A stretch of 56,880 nucleotides of DNA from Cytophagales bacterium (lineage in GTDB: Bacteria; Bacteroidota; Bacteroidia; Cytophagales; Cyclobacteriaceae), in contig DAHVFH010000121.1 of NCBI GenBank assembly GCA_027317105.1, positions 1 to 56,880 on the forward strand, given 5' to 3'. The notes under the pieces were generated by a model. The model did not search any database, was not told the DNA's origin, and saw nothing but the letters and a program-made list of their open reading frames with translations. Positions 42,092 to 50,406 of the stretch are shown here, in pieces; the first letter of the stretch is position 1, and the number at the start of each line of letters is the position of its first letter. The translations under genes were made by a program, and so were the position numbers.

Positions 42092-43576
42092 ATGACATCC
42101 ACTTCCTCCACAAGTCTAAACCGCCAAATGGGACTGCTCGGTTTAGCCGCAACGGGTATTTGCTCCATGATAGGCGCATCCATCTACGTGGTTCCGTTTA
42201 TGATCCAGCGCAATGTACCCGGTATTGGCCCTTACGTGTTACCTGCTTTTTTATTTGCCGCTATCCCTGCTGCGCTTGCTGCCTTTGCGTATATTATTCT
42301 TGCTTCGGCTATGCCGCGGGCAGGAGGAAGTTATATCTACGCCAGCCGGGCGCTTAGTCCTTATCTCGGTTTTGTGGCAAGCTTTTCACAGTGGTTTGGT
42401 CTGTCTATTGCCATTGGCGTTGTTGCTTATGTGATCATCCCCTTCCTTCGCGACATCGCTAGCTTATTGCATTTTGAGCACCTTGCCATTTTGTTGGAAT
42501 CCGGATCTGTCCGTGTGGCATTGGCTTTGGTGATTCTTTGGAGCTTTGTTTTTGTGAACATCAAAGGAGTAAAATTGTATGAGCGAACGGTGATTCCACT
42601 CATGGTGATGATGTTTGGTTTAGGCACAATTGTAATCATAGCGGGATTGAGTTTTTCTCAACAGGATTTTGAACAGGTGATTCTTACAAAAGTGGGAAGG
42701 GCAGTACCCCAGACCTTGGCAGTTTTTAACTGGCCCACTTTTCTTGCTGGTTCAGCGCTTTTGTTTTCAAGTTTTATTGGTTTCGATTCCATTGCCCAAG
42801 CGGGAGGCGAAGCAAAAAATCCCACCAACTCGATGCCACTCGCCATTGCCCTTGCGATTGTCACCGTCACACTATTTTATATTGTCTTCACCTATTCCTT
42901 ATACCATACTGTGCCCTGGAGTTTTGTTGCAGAAGAGGCCATGACAAAAGATGTGACCGCACCCGGATTGCTTAGCTACCTTTTGCCTGCGGGTTGGGCG
43001 GTACTTATTATTTCCGGTGCGGCCATTGCCTTGCTCAACGATTTGCCTGCCATGATTTTATCGGTATCGCGGTTAATGTTTTCATGGGCGGAAGACGGCA
43101 TTTTTCCAAAACAGATTGCAGCCATTCATCCTATTTATCACACCCCGCATATTGCAATTATCGTCAGCGGGTTAATGGCCACCATCGGCATTTTGGGGAG
43201 TCATTTTGCTGGCGATTTTTTTCTTGGTATTGATATTATGGTGACCTCCATGTTGATCAACTATCTACTGATGTGTGTGTCCGTTTTAGTATTGCCTAAA
43301 ACAAATCCCTCCATTGCGTCAAAAATTACAATTTTCAAATCTAGGGCACTTCAACAATCGCTGGCCACCGTTGGAACTTTATGGCTTTTAGGCTTCCTGT
43401 CCATTCACATCAGCAAAGACTTGACTACCAAAGTAAATGCATGGTACTTTCACTCTACCTTGGTTTGGTTTCTGGTGATGTTGACGGCCTCTGTTCTATT
43501 TTTTTTCAATTGGAACCGATTAAAAAAATCTGGGGTGAACACCACCGAACTTTTTTCTACTTTGCCGCCTGAGTAA
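42092..43576 (+). CDS. APC family amino-acid permease
   Basis: The 494-residue inner-membrane transporter has about 12 helices. The first-helix motif GICSMIGASIYVVPF (GxxIGxGIF-like) and the following PRAGGSYIYASRALSP near residue 75 are the clearest APC signatures. GFDSIAQAGGEAKNPTNSMP near 230 is the conserved helix-6 region. Members import amino acids by proton or sodium symport, but specificity cannot be read from the sequence. The AKR-RidA gene follows after nine bases, so they are one operon. It is divergent from the isomerase-like lipoprotein gene. Confidence 0.88.
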   Translation: MTSTSSTSLNRQMGLLGLAATGICSMIGASIYVVPFMIQRNVPGIGPYVLPAFLFAAIPAALAAFAYIILASAMPRAGGSYIYASRALSPYLGFVASFSQWFGLSIAIGVVAYVIIPFLRDIASLLHFEHLAILLESGSVRVALALVILWSFVFVNIKGVKLYERTVIPLMVMMFGLGTIVIIAGLSFSQQDFEQVILTKVGRAVPQTLAVFNWPTFLAGSALLFSSFIGFDSIAQAGGEAKNPTNSMPLAIALAIVTVTLFYIVFTYSLYHTVPWSFVAEEAMTKDVTAPGLLSYLLPAGWAVLIISGAAIALLNDLPAMILSVSRLMFSWAEDGIFPKQIAAIHPIYHTPHIAIIVSGLMATIGILGSHFAGDFFLGIDIMVTSMLINYLLMCVSVLVLPKTNPSIASKITIFKSRALQQSLATVGTLWLLGFLSIHISKDLTTKVNAWYFHSTLVWFLVMLTASVLFFFNWNRLKKSGVNTTELFSTLPPE

Positions 43577-43585
43577 TATTTGCTT

Positions 43586-45046
43586 ATGGCTAATTCTGAT
43601 CCCATCCGCACACTAAGTGCGAACTTGAAAATGTCTCCGGTCCTAACGGGATTGTGGCAAGTAGCCGATCTTGAAAGGGACGGCAAGCTACTTAATGCTG
43701 AAAATGCAGCGCTCGAAATGAAAAAATATTTCGATGCCGGCCTTACCACTTTTGATATGGCCGATCATTATGGTTCGGCCGAAGATATTGCTGGTGTGTT
43801 CAAAACAAAATATGGCAGAAACAAAACTCAACTCTTTACCAAATGGGTACCCACTCCCGGAGCAGTAAAAAAGAAGCAGGTAAGGGAAGCGGTACAAAAA
43901 TCGCTGACCCGTTTGCAGTCCGAGCAGATCGACCTTTTGCAATTCCATGCCTGGAACTATGCCGACCCCTCTTGGCTGGATTGTTTATACTGGTTGCAGG
44001 AATTAAAAGACGAAGGACTGATTGCCAATCTTGGGCTTACTAATTTTGATACGGCCCATTTGCTAATGGCGGTGACCAGCGGTATCAAGGTCATCACGAA
44101 TCAAGTTTGTTACTCGTTGTTGGATCAACGGGCGTCTCATCAGATGACAAAAGTGTGCCTTGCGCACAACATCAAACTCCTTGCCTTCGGCACAGTGGCA
44201 GGTGGTTTCCTCACCGAGAAATGGCTTGACAAACCGGAACCCGTTTTGAATTCGTCACTCACCTGGTCGCAGATGAAGTATAAACGGTTCATTGATGCTG
44301 CCGGAGGTTGGCATAAATTTCAACACGTGTTAAGGATTTTGTCGGAACTCAGCATCAAAAATAATACTTCGATCGCCAACATAGCCAGTCGTTATATTTT
44401 AGATCAGCCGGCTGTTGGTGGGGTGATCATCGGAGCGCGATTGGGGAAGAGCGAACACATAGACGGAAACAAAAAATTGTTATCACTCACGCTCGACAAA
44501 GAAAGTAAAGACTATATTAAGCAATCCTTGTTGACCTTGAATGACATACCGGGCGATTGTGGAGACGAATATCGTAAGCCTCCTTTTCTTACTGCTTCAG
44601 GCGACCTTAGTCATCATGTGGAAACCATTCCCTTGCCCTATCCGACACAACAAGGAACGGATGGCCGAACAAAAGTGCTTAGTGGTACCACTTGGGAAGG
44701 TCTGGCAGGATACAGCAGAGCCGTTCGAAAAGGAGATCGTATTCTGGTGTCAGGGACTACCGCCACGCACGGCTCACGATTGATCGGAGGAAATGATCCT
44801 GCTGCACAAACGCATTTTGTCATCGACAAAATTGAAGGCGCTATTCAATCCCTTGGAGGTACCTTGCAAGAAGTGGTGCGTACTCGTATTTACATCAAAA
44901 ACTTATCCGACTGGGAAATCATCGCACGGGCGCATGGCGAACGCTTTAAAGACATTCAACCCGTCAACACGATGATAAAAGCAGAACTTATCGGAGAAGA
45001 GTATTTATTGGAAATGGAAGCTGAGGCGATAATAGCCACTAAATGA
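43586..45046 (+). CDS. aldo/keto reductase fused to a RidA-like domain
   Basis: The 486-residue protein has two parts. Residues 1-345 are an aldo/keto reductase barrel with the catalytic tetrad candidates Asp57, Tyr62 (TTFDMADHYGSAE), Lys86 (FTKWVP) and His121 (LQFHAWNY). Residues 355-486 are a RidA/YjgF domain (YSRAVRKGDRILVSGTTA, VIDKIEGAIQSLGGTLQEV). In E. coli RidA an Arg lies in PARSCV; here that stretch is PVNTMIK, so the key arginine is missing, while the glutamate in EMEAEA is kept. A TTG six bases upstream of the ATG is in frame but not preferred. Imine-handling activity is uncertain. Confidence 0.85.
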   Translation: MANSDPIRTLSANLKMSPVLTGLWQVADLERDGKLLNAENAALEMKKYFDAGLTTFDMADHYGSAEDIAGVFKTKYGRNKTQLFTKWVPTPGAVKKKQVREAVQKSLTRLQSEQIDLLQFHAWNYADPSWLDCLYWLQELKDEGLIANLGLTNFDTAHLLMAVTSGIKVITNQVCYSLLDQRASHQMTKVCLAHNIKLLAFGTVAGGFLTEKWLDKPEPVLNSSLTWSQMKYKRFIDAAGGWHKFQHVLRILSELSIKNNTSIANIASRYILDQPAVGGVIIGARLGKSEHIDGNKKLLSLTLDKESKDYIKQSLLTLNDIPGDCGDEYRKPPFLTASGDLSHHVETIPLPYPTQQGTDGRTKVLSGTTWEGLAGYSRAVRKGDRILVSGTTATHGSRLIGGNDPAAQTHFVIDKIEGAIQSLGGTLQEVVRTRIYIKNLSDWEIIARAHGERFKDIQPVNTMIKAELIGEEYLLEMEAEAIIATK

Positions 45047-45101
45047 TTGTCCTTAAACCTTGTCAATCCGCATTTATAGCCTGAATTAACTTTTGTTCAT
45101 C

Positions 45102-46400
45102 ATGAAGAAGATAACTTTTACTTTCCTTGCCTTACTATTTTTCACGGTGTCTTATTCGCAGGAATCTTTCCGCAGATGGCGAAAAGCTAACCAAATCCGT
45201 CTGGATAAGTTTGATCTCATCTTGCCGGAAGTAATGCGCGAGAATAAGATCGACATGTGGATTATCATGTGCCGTGAGGGAAATTTTGATCCGTTGTATA
45301 CTGAGATGGGAGAAGGTTATGTGGGAAAAAATGGATATTACATTTTCACGGATGTAGGCAGGCCGCGCATTGAACGTGCCGTGTTGGGAATAGAGGGATA
45401 TTTGTTGGAAGAAACGAAAGCGTACGATTACTTTGGATCAGAATCGGAGTTAAAAGATTTTGTGACCAAGCGAGATCCAAAACATATTGGACTGAACATG
45501 TCGAAAAATATTGGCAGTGCAGATGGGTTGTCGTACACGGGCAGGCAGGAACTTGCCGAACTTCTGGGAAGTAAATTCGAAGCTCGTTTTGTTTCTGCTG
45601 AGAAATTGGTTTCTGATTTCCGTTCACGGCATGTGGCAAGTGAAATTGCCGTGTTCGCGGAAGCTGGAGATTATTCCTATCAGATTGCCGAACGGGCATT
45701 ATCCAACGAGGTGATTACTCCTGGAGTAACTACCCTTGAAAATGTTGCCTGGTGGATGAAGGAACAATTGTTTAAAAACAATTTGCAGTCTTCTTTTGGC
45801 ATGCCTTCAATTTATGTCACCGGGCCTAACGGAATAGAAGCTACATCTACCGATCGGATCATTCAACGCGGTGATATCCTCATGCTCGATTGGGGGGTAG
45901 GGTTCATACACATGTACACCGATATGAAGCGAATGGCATACGTGCTAAAAGCGGATGAAAAAGAAGTGCCAAAAAGTATTCAACATGCCTTTGACCAAGC
46001 CGTGAAAGTGCGGCAGGTTGTGGTGAACACAATTAAGTCAGGCATCACGGCTAAACAAAATGAAATCAACGTTTATAAAGCACTTCAAGACGGTGGTTTC
46101 TCGCAAATTGAATTTAACAAACCCGGAGCCGATGATAAAACGGACGTGATCATCGGCTGTCATTCCGTAGGCGACTGGGGACATGGTTCAGGCCCTTCCA
46201 TTGCCTTCTTCAATCCGGTAAGATTAACCTACACGGTTAGGCCAACCAATTTATTCTCTATTGAGCTTTTTGCCTACACGCCAATGCCTGAATGGGGTGG
46301 GAAAAAACTGCGCATTCCTTTGGAAGATGACGCGGTAGTCACTGAACGAGGTGTCGAGTGGGTATATCCCGTTAACCAACATGTGTTGGCCATTAAGTAG
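45102..46400 (+). CDS. secreted M24 family metallopeptidase
   Basis: The 432-residue protein has a signal peptide (MKKITFTFLALLFFTVSYSQ), a creatinase-like N-terminal domain and the pita-bread catalytic domain. Metal ligands are visible: LMLDWGVGF near 264 and MYTDMKR near 276 (two Asp), GDWGHGSGPS near 361 (His), FSIELFAYTPM near 386 (Glu) and PLEDDAVVTERGVEW near 405 (last acidic ligand). It resembles Xaa-Pro aminopeptidase/dipeptidase enzymes that trim proline-containing peptides. Export suggests periplasmic peptide use, in line with the permease upstream. A TTG at 45093 is in frame but unlikely. Confidence 0.87.
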   Translation: MKKITFTFLALLFFTVSYSQESFRRWRKANQIRLDKFDLILPEVMRENKIDMWIIMCREGNFDPLYTEMGEGYVGKNGYYIFTDVGRPRIERAVLGIEGYLLEETKAYDYFGSESELKDFVTKRDPKHIGLNMSKNIGSADGLSYTGRQELAELLGSKFEARFVSAEKLVSDFRSRHVASEIAVFAEAGDYSYQIAERALSNEVITPGVTTLENVAWWMKEQLFKNNLQSSFGMPSIYVTGPNGIEATSTDRIIQRGDILMLDWGVGFIHMYTDMKRMAYVLKADEKEVPKSIQHAFDQAVKVRQVVVNTIKSGITAKQNEINVYKALQDGGFSQIEFNKPGADDKTDVIIGCHSVGDWGHGSGPSIAFFNPVRLTYTVRPTNLFSIELFAYTPMPEWGGKKLRIPLEDDAVVTERGVEWVYPVNQHVLAIK

Positions 46401-46421
46401 TTACTTAAAAATTCACCGCAC

Positions 46422-46598
46422 TTAAAACCAATAGTGTTTACTTTGTCTGCTAGCTTTTGCCTGTGCTTTAGCCCCTTGTTTTGTTGCGTGATTGCCTTGT
46501 ACATAAGTACGGCCTTTAAACATAGGCTTGGAGCAAGAACTTAAGGCAACATTTCCGATCGCCAACACAACAATCATAAATAGAATTGATTTTTTCAT
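46422..46598 (-). CDS. small lipoprotein
   Basis: This 58-codon frame starts MKKSILFMIVVLAIGNVALS and continues SCSKPMFKGRTYVQGN, a clear lipoprotein signal (lipobox LSSC with Cys22). The rest is short, basic and rich in Lys, Gln and Ala (HATKQGAKAQAKASRQSKHY). It ends 21 bases from the convergent peptidase stop. No domain is recognised. The clean signal sequence and good start context (preceded by an AT-rich leader) support a real gene. It resembles small outer-membrane lipoproteins of Bacteroidota. Confidence 0.62.
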   Translation of the reverse strand: MKKSILFMIVVLAIGNVALSSCSKPMFKGRTYVQGNHATKQGAKAQAKASRQSKHYWF

Positions 46599-46955
46599 TG
46601 TGGTTTTTTCTTTTGCTAGATCAAAACTACTTTGAATATTGATCCCGCTTCCTTCGATCGTTTTGGATTACTTATTGATGTATGGAATATAACTTTTTTG
46701 AAAAAGATTTCGTCACTACCCATTTGTGTAGTCACTTTTTAGGCGCGTAAGCAATTTTAGCGGATGTAATAAAATAGCTTCGGTTGACCGTCAGAAGGCA
46801 ATCGAGACCAAAGAACAAGAGAAAGTATTTGATTTTCTGATCATCGCACTCATTTTTTGAAAAGGCTTGAGCCATTTAATGCAATCAATTCGAAAAAATG
46901 TAGTCCTTTTTTTGGGATAAATGCAAAATCCCACAACTTCATTACCTTGAGGCCA
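46599..46955. other. intergenic gap, no gene seen
   Basis: This 357-base gap lies between divergent genes. A weak inverted repeat is present around 46714-46737 (GTCACTACCCA and TGTGTAGTCAC), with no T-run. Promoters for both flanking genes should be here, but no clear TAnnTTTG box stands out. No coding frame or recognisable remnant is seen. Confidence 0.5.
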
Positions 46956-47300
46956 ATGAGAAAAGAATTAGCCCGTGAGAATGGGACGCGAAAAAAATTC
47001 AAGGCTGTGTTCGCCCGACTAGGGAAGAAGATCAACTATAAAGGCTACTCGGAAGAAACCATTCTATTGACGGACATTGTGGATGAGGAAACCAATAAGC
47101 AAGTGGCCGATCACATTTGGTTCAGCTATACGCAAGGGTTTATTAAGGCGGCCTTAGTACCAGGCGATTTATTGGAGTTTGAAGGACGCATAAAAGAATA
47201 TCGAAAGGGCTACGTGAATAAGAAGTACAAAATAAACAGCCGCACCACAGATTTTAAGTTGAGCCATCCAACAAAAATCAGAAAGCAACAACCAGCCTGA
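46956..47300 (+). CDS. conserved Bacteroidota protein, unknown function
   Basis: The 114-residue basic soluble protein has the family core MRKELARENGTRKKFKAVFA, RLGKKINYKGYSEETILLTD, DHIWFSYTQGF and PGDLLEFEGRIKEYRKGYVN. It ends DFKLSHPTKIRKQQPA. I recognise the pattern from Bacteroidota genomes. Function is unknown, but the basic beta-rich character suggests nucleic-acid binding. The ATG at 46956 matches the family start. An in-frame start at 46857 adds 33 unrelated residues. Confidence 0.75.
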   Translation: MRKELARENGTRKKFKAVFARLGKKINYKGYSEETILLTDIVDEETNKQVADHIWFSYTQGFIKAALVPGDLLEFEGRIKEYRKGYVNKKYKINSRTTDFKLSHPTKIRKQQPA

Positions 47301-47392
47301 AAGCAAGAATAGCTATTGTCATTACACTTTTCCTGCTGCAATCCAAATTATCGCAACTGTTATCACAACAAATGCTGCTTTAGTCGCTATTT

Positions 47393-47475
47393 TGGTTACA
47401 CCGTGATTTCTCTGTGATCCCTGTGATCTCCGTGGTTTTGAATTTTTTACCACAGAGCGCGCAGTGAAATCAAAG
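47393..47475. repeat. imperfect palindromic intergenic repeat
   Basis: CTCCGTGGT (47428-47436) pairs with ACCACAGAG (47449-47457), one mismatch. It is flanked by a run of related words (TTCTCTGTGATCCCTGTGAT) on one side and GAGCGCGCAGTGAAATC on the other. The layout is an extended imperfect hairpin between convergent genes. Similar ctctgtg/cacagag palindromes are common filler elements in Bacteroidota. Confidence 0.55.
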
Positions 47476-47523
47476 CGGGCACCAAGAAAAGTAAAAGGGT
47501 TAGATCGCGGCAACCTTTACCTC

Positions 47524-48210
47524 CTATTTTATCAACTCTCCATTTAGGTCGGTAGTCAGCACTTCGCTCATGTAATCAAAAAAGGGACGAATGGCTTTAA
47601 AATTTTTGTTTACTTCTTTAAGAAAATTTGGAGCTAAAACTTCCTTGTCAGTAAATGAGCGCGAAAACCAAAACTGCTTGTAACGGAGCAATTCAATGGC
47701 GGGATGATCTTTATCAAATCCTTTGGGCGCGGTTTTCACCTTGTCACCTTGCATTTTTCCAAAATTTCTGTTCATGGATTTTAAACGAAGCAGTTTATGC
47801 CAATCCTCATGGTTATCGCGAATGTCTAATCGTATCCTTTTCAGATCTTCGGCATTGGGATAGGCAAAGCCACAGGTTACACGAGAGGCATTGGGTTTGA
47901 TCCACCAATAATATCCTCCTCGTAATAAAGGTTTGGATCGCCTCAAGTAGCCGGCAAACCTTGGATTGTAGGGGGCCTTGTCTTTTGAAAACCGAACGTC
48001 ATTGTAAATTCGGTAAACGCTTTTCTTGCCAAAAGGCGTTTCTATCCGGTCATGCTCGTTCATCAACAGGATCAATTGATCGGCAAACTCAATCACATTT
48101 TCCTGAGCTTGAAGATAGTTTTCTTTATGATCGTTAAACCACTCACGGTCATTGTTGGCCGAAAGTTGCTTTAAAAAATTTAAGGTTGACTTTTGAATTA
48201 TCACTGGCAT
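47524..48210 (-). CDS. DUF2461 family protein
   Basis: The 228-residue soluble protein has the DUF2461 hallmarks: TLNFLKQLSANNDREWFNDH at the start, GKKSVYRIYNDVRFSKDKAP near 61, YYWWIKPNASRVTCGFAYP near 100 and DHPAIELLRYKQFWFSRSFT near 168. The family is widespread in bacteria and fungi without a known reaction. It has normal length and is monocistronic. It converges with the conserved small gene upstream in coordinates, with a palindromic repeat between them. Confidence 0.87.
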   Translation of the reverse strand: MPVIIQKSTLNFLKQLSANNDREWFNDHKENYLQAQENVIEFADQLILLMNEHDRIETPFGKKSVYRIYNDVRFSKDKAPYNPRFAGYLRRSKPLLRGGYYWWIKPNASRVTCGFAYPNAEDLKRIRLDIRDNHEDWHKLLRLKSMNRNFGKMQGDKVKTAPKGFDKDHPAIELLRYKQFWFSRSFTDKEVLAPNFLKEVNKNFKAIRPFFDYMSEVLTTDLNGELIK

Positions 48211-48282
48211 CGTTGATGCAAATAAAGAACAATTTTATTCTCTAACGCTTCGGCCACAAAAAAATCGCTCGATCATAAGCCA

Positions 48283-48651
48283 TCAGGCTAGCTTCATTTG
48301 TTTGGAGGAAACAAAATCTTTCAAGTCTTCATCAATTTCATGATAGAACGGCTCGTTGGTCAAGTGAACCTGTGCCCGATTGGTTAACTGTTGCACGATG
48401 TTATCGTAGAGCTTTAAGTCAACCCCTGAGTTCTTCAACTGCATGAGCTGCTCTTTTATTTTAAGCAAGGTATCTTTATCGGGTTTGAAGTGAAATTTAT
48501 AATCGAGATAGACCGACAACTCGCCAATCATCCGCGTAATAATCAGCGCGCGATGTTCTTTAATGATCTCCTTCAATTGAAACAGCATGGCGTCCGGATT
48601 GTGGTCAATGATGCTTTTTGCACCCAAAAGGGCTGATTTAATCGTTTTCAT
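48283..48651 (-). CDS. hypothetical helical protein beside a perfect inverted repeat
   Basis: The 122-residue soluble helical protein begins MKTIKSALLGAKSIIDHNPD, has MLFQLKEIIKEHRALIITRM near 22 and a Lys-rich middle (FKPDKDTLLKIKEQLMQLKN). I do not recognise its family. It has no signal peptide, membrane helix or cysteine motif. The predicted mRNA leader carries a 17-bp perfect inverted repeat that ends four bases before the ATG, so expression is probably tightly controlled. Orientation and spacing suggest a single-gene unit downstream of the Ate1-like gene. Confidence 0.6.
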   Translation of the reverse strand: MKTIKSALLGAKSIIDHNPDAMLFQLKEIIKEHRALIITRMIGELSVYLDYKFHFKPDKDTLLKIKEQLMQLKNSGVDLKLYDNIVQQLTNRAQVHLTNEPFYHEIDEDLKDFVSSKQMKLA

Positions 48652-48654
48652 TAG

Positions 48655-48698
48655 CTAAATAAATTAGTATTACGCGAAGTAAATACTAATTTATTTAG
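48655..48698 (-). promoter_or_regulatory. perfect 17-bp inverted repeat at a start codon
   Basis: CTAAATAAATTAGTATT (48655-48671) and AATACTAATTTATTTAG (48682-48698) are exact complements around a 10-base loop. The near arm ends three bases before the ATG of the minus-strand gene (48651). An AAATTTTG box (one mismatch to TAnnTTTG) lies just upstream on the minus strand. The repeat would therefore cover the transcript start and the early leader, acting as an operator or an RNA hairpin. Confidence 0.65.
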
Positions 48699-48796
48699 TA
48701 ACAAAATTTAAGAAGTGAGAGTAGTAAGCCACCAGTTTACCTCTAGGCCGAGTCTACCGGTTCTGTCATTGATTAAATTATTTTGATGACCTGAAT

Positions 48797-49480
48797 TCAC
48801 TGTTTTATTAAAATACTTTCCTGAAAATATTTCCAGGTTATCGATTCGGGATCAAAATACTGTGCTTGTTCTTTCCCGAGAAACAGTTTATAATCCATTT
48901 TGCTATTGCCCTCCACCACATAGCCCGGATAATACCATTGATAGTGATTTTGCTTTAGGTAATCGATGGTAAGCAGAATGAGGTATTTACCGAGGCTATA
49001 TTTTTTAAATTGTGGATCAAAGAAATGCAGAATTGAGGCCGCGCCTTTTTCGCCAACATCAAAGTAACCTCCGGCTATGAGCCTATCCTGATCGAAAATC
49101 GAAATGCATTTGGTGTTGTAAATATTCCGTTCAATAATTTCTTCTCCAAAAAGGCACTCTTCAATACTGGAAGCGCCCTCAAACTCAATAGCGGCATAAT
49201 AGTGTTGATGGAGCTCCATATGGCTTGCTGGAATAATGGTAAAATCTTCAATGGCCCAACGGAAGTTCTGGTTTCGGCTTCTGATCTTTCTGTGTGAGGC
49301 GTGCCTATTGATTTCTTCAATGGCATACCGCAGCCAATGAACCCGATAAACCTCGTCCAGCCCTACGTGCGAGCTTGTAAAAATAGTTTGATGCATTCGA
49401 TACCAGCCTAAGGCCAGCAGCGCATCCAGATCAGCACCAGATAATGCCGCAGGATAAAAACTGTTGTAGTAGGGTTTCAA
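48797..49480 (-). CDS. arginyl/leucyl-tRNA-protein transferase-like (Ate1 C-terminal fold)
   Basis: The 227-residue protein has an Ate1-like C-terminal (GNAT-fold) layout: IAGGYFDVGEKGAASILHFF near 135, DPQFKKYSLGKYLILLTIDY near 155 and HYQWYYPGYVVEGNSKMDYK near 180, corresponding to the YLGYYI-CxKMxYK core. In eukaryotes and some bacteria this fold moves Arg or Leu from tRNA onto protein N-termini to mark them for degradation. The N-terminal metal-binding cysteine domain of Ate1 is absent, so acceptor specificity is open. It is 145 bases upstream of the unknown gene with the inverted repeat. Confidence 0.75.
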   Translation of the reverse strand: MKPYYNSFYPAALSGADLDALLALGWYRMHQTIFTSSHVGLDEVYRVHWLRYAIEEINRHASHRKIRSRNQNFRWAIEDFTIIPASHMELHQHYYAAIEFEGASSIEECLFGEEIIERNIYNTKCISIFDQDRLIAGGYFDVGEKGAASILHFFDPQFKKYSLGKYLILLTIDYLKQNHYQWYYPGYVVEGNSKMDYKLFLGKEQAQYFDPESITWKYFQESILIKQ

Positions 49481-49623
49481 GCTACTTATTTAGAAAGCGG
49501 ATTCATTGTGCACAAAAATAATTTATTCGCTTGGTAAAAAATGTAGATAAATAAAAAACGCTGATCATTCATAAACAGAGCTCTTCAAATCAACCAGAAT
49601 TTTTTTAATTGTATTTTTACCGC

Positions 49624-50406
49624 ATGTCTTCACCTGCTCTCCGAACGGTAAATGTAACCCGCTATGTCACTCCTTTGCGGGAAGGCGGTTCACTACCTGC
49701 CATCGTAGAAGCGGACGATCAATTTTTGTATGTATTGAAATTTCGCGGTGCTGGCCAGGGGAGTAAAGCCCTCATTGCAGAATTGCTGGGAGGCGAAGTC
49801 GCCAGGGCACTGGGCTTCCACGTCCCAGAAATTGTCTTTGCGCAATTGGATGTTGCCTTCGGGCGCATTGAAGGAGATGAAGAAATTCAAGACTTGTTGA
49901 AAGCCAGCGTAGGGCTAAACTTAGGGTTGCATTACCTTTCAGGCTCCATCACGTTCGATCTGCTGGCTACCAAAATAGATCCCCTGTTGGCTTCTCAAAT
50001 CGTTTGGCTTGATGCGCTTTTGCTTAACGTGGATCGCACTGCGCGCAACACCAACATGCTGTGGTGGCATAAAGAACTTTGGCTGATTGACCACGGGGCA
50101 GCGTTATATTTTCATCATTCGTGGCAAGACTGGGACCAACCTCAAAAGCCATTTCCTAAAATAAAAGACCACGTTCTTTTGCCTATGGCAACAGAGTTAG
50201 AAGCGGTCAACAATGCATTTACTTCTTTGCTCACCCCAGAAAAAATTCGCGCCATCGTTTCGCTTATCCCCGAGGAATGGTTGGCCGATAATTTTTTTCC
50301 ATCAACTGAAGAACATCGAAATGCGTACACTAATTTTTTCATCAATCGAGTAGCACACGCTGATTTTTTCGTAAACGAAGCACGCCATGCCAGAACAAGT
50401 ATTTGA
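49624..50406 (+). CDS. HipA-like protein kinase
   Basis: The 260-residue protein keeps the kinase elements of HipA-family proteins: Lys39 in YVLKFRGAGQGSKAL, a catalytic loop NVDRTARNTN (Asn135, Asp137, Asn142) and the metal-binding LIDHGAAL (Asp156). It is about 60 percent of HipA length and lacks the HipA N-terminal subdomain, so it is the short type that pairs with DUF3037. The next gene overlaps by 20 bases. HipA phosphorylates glutamyl-tRNA synthetase, but the target here is unknown. The ATG at 49624 is preferred over an upstream in-frame start. Confidence 0.85.
   Translation: MSSPALRTVNVTRYVTPLREGGSLPAIVEADDQFLYVLKFRGAGQGSKALIAELLGGEVARALGFHVPEIVFAQLDVAFGRIEGDEEIQDLLKASVGLNLGLHYLSGSITFDLLATKIDPLLASQIVWLDALLLNVDRTARNTNMLWWHKELWLIDHGAALYFHHSWQDWDQPQKPFPKIKDHVLLPMATELEAVNNAFTSLLTPEKIRAIVSLIPEEWLADNFFPSTEEHRNAYTNFFINRVAHADFFVNEARHARTSI

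Noticed and set aside
46714..46737. Weak inverted repeat GTCACTACCCA/TGTGTAGTCAC
   Set aside because: Two mismatches, no T-run and no promoter at a fitting place, so it is within chance expectation.
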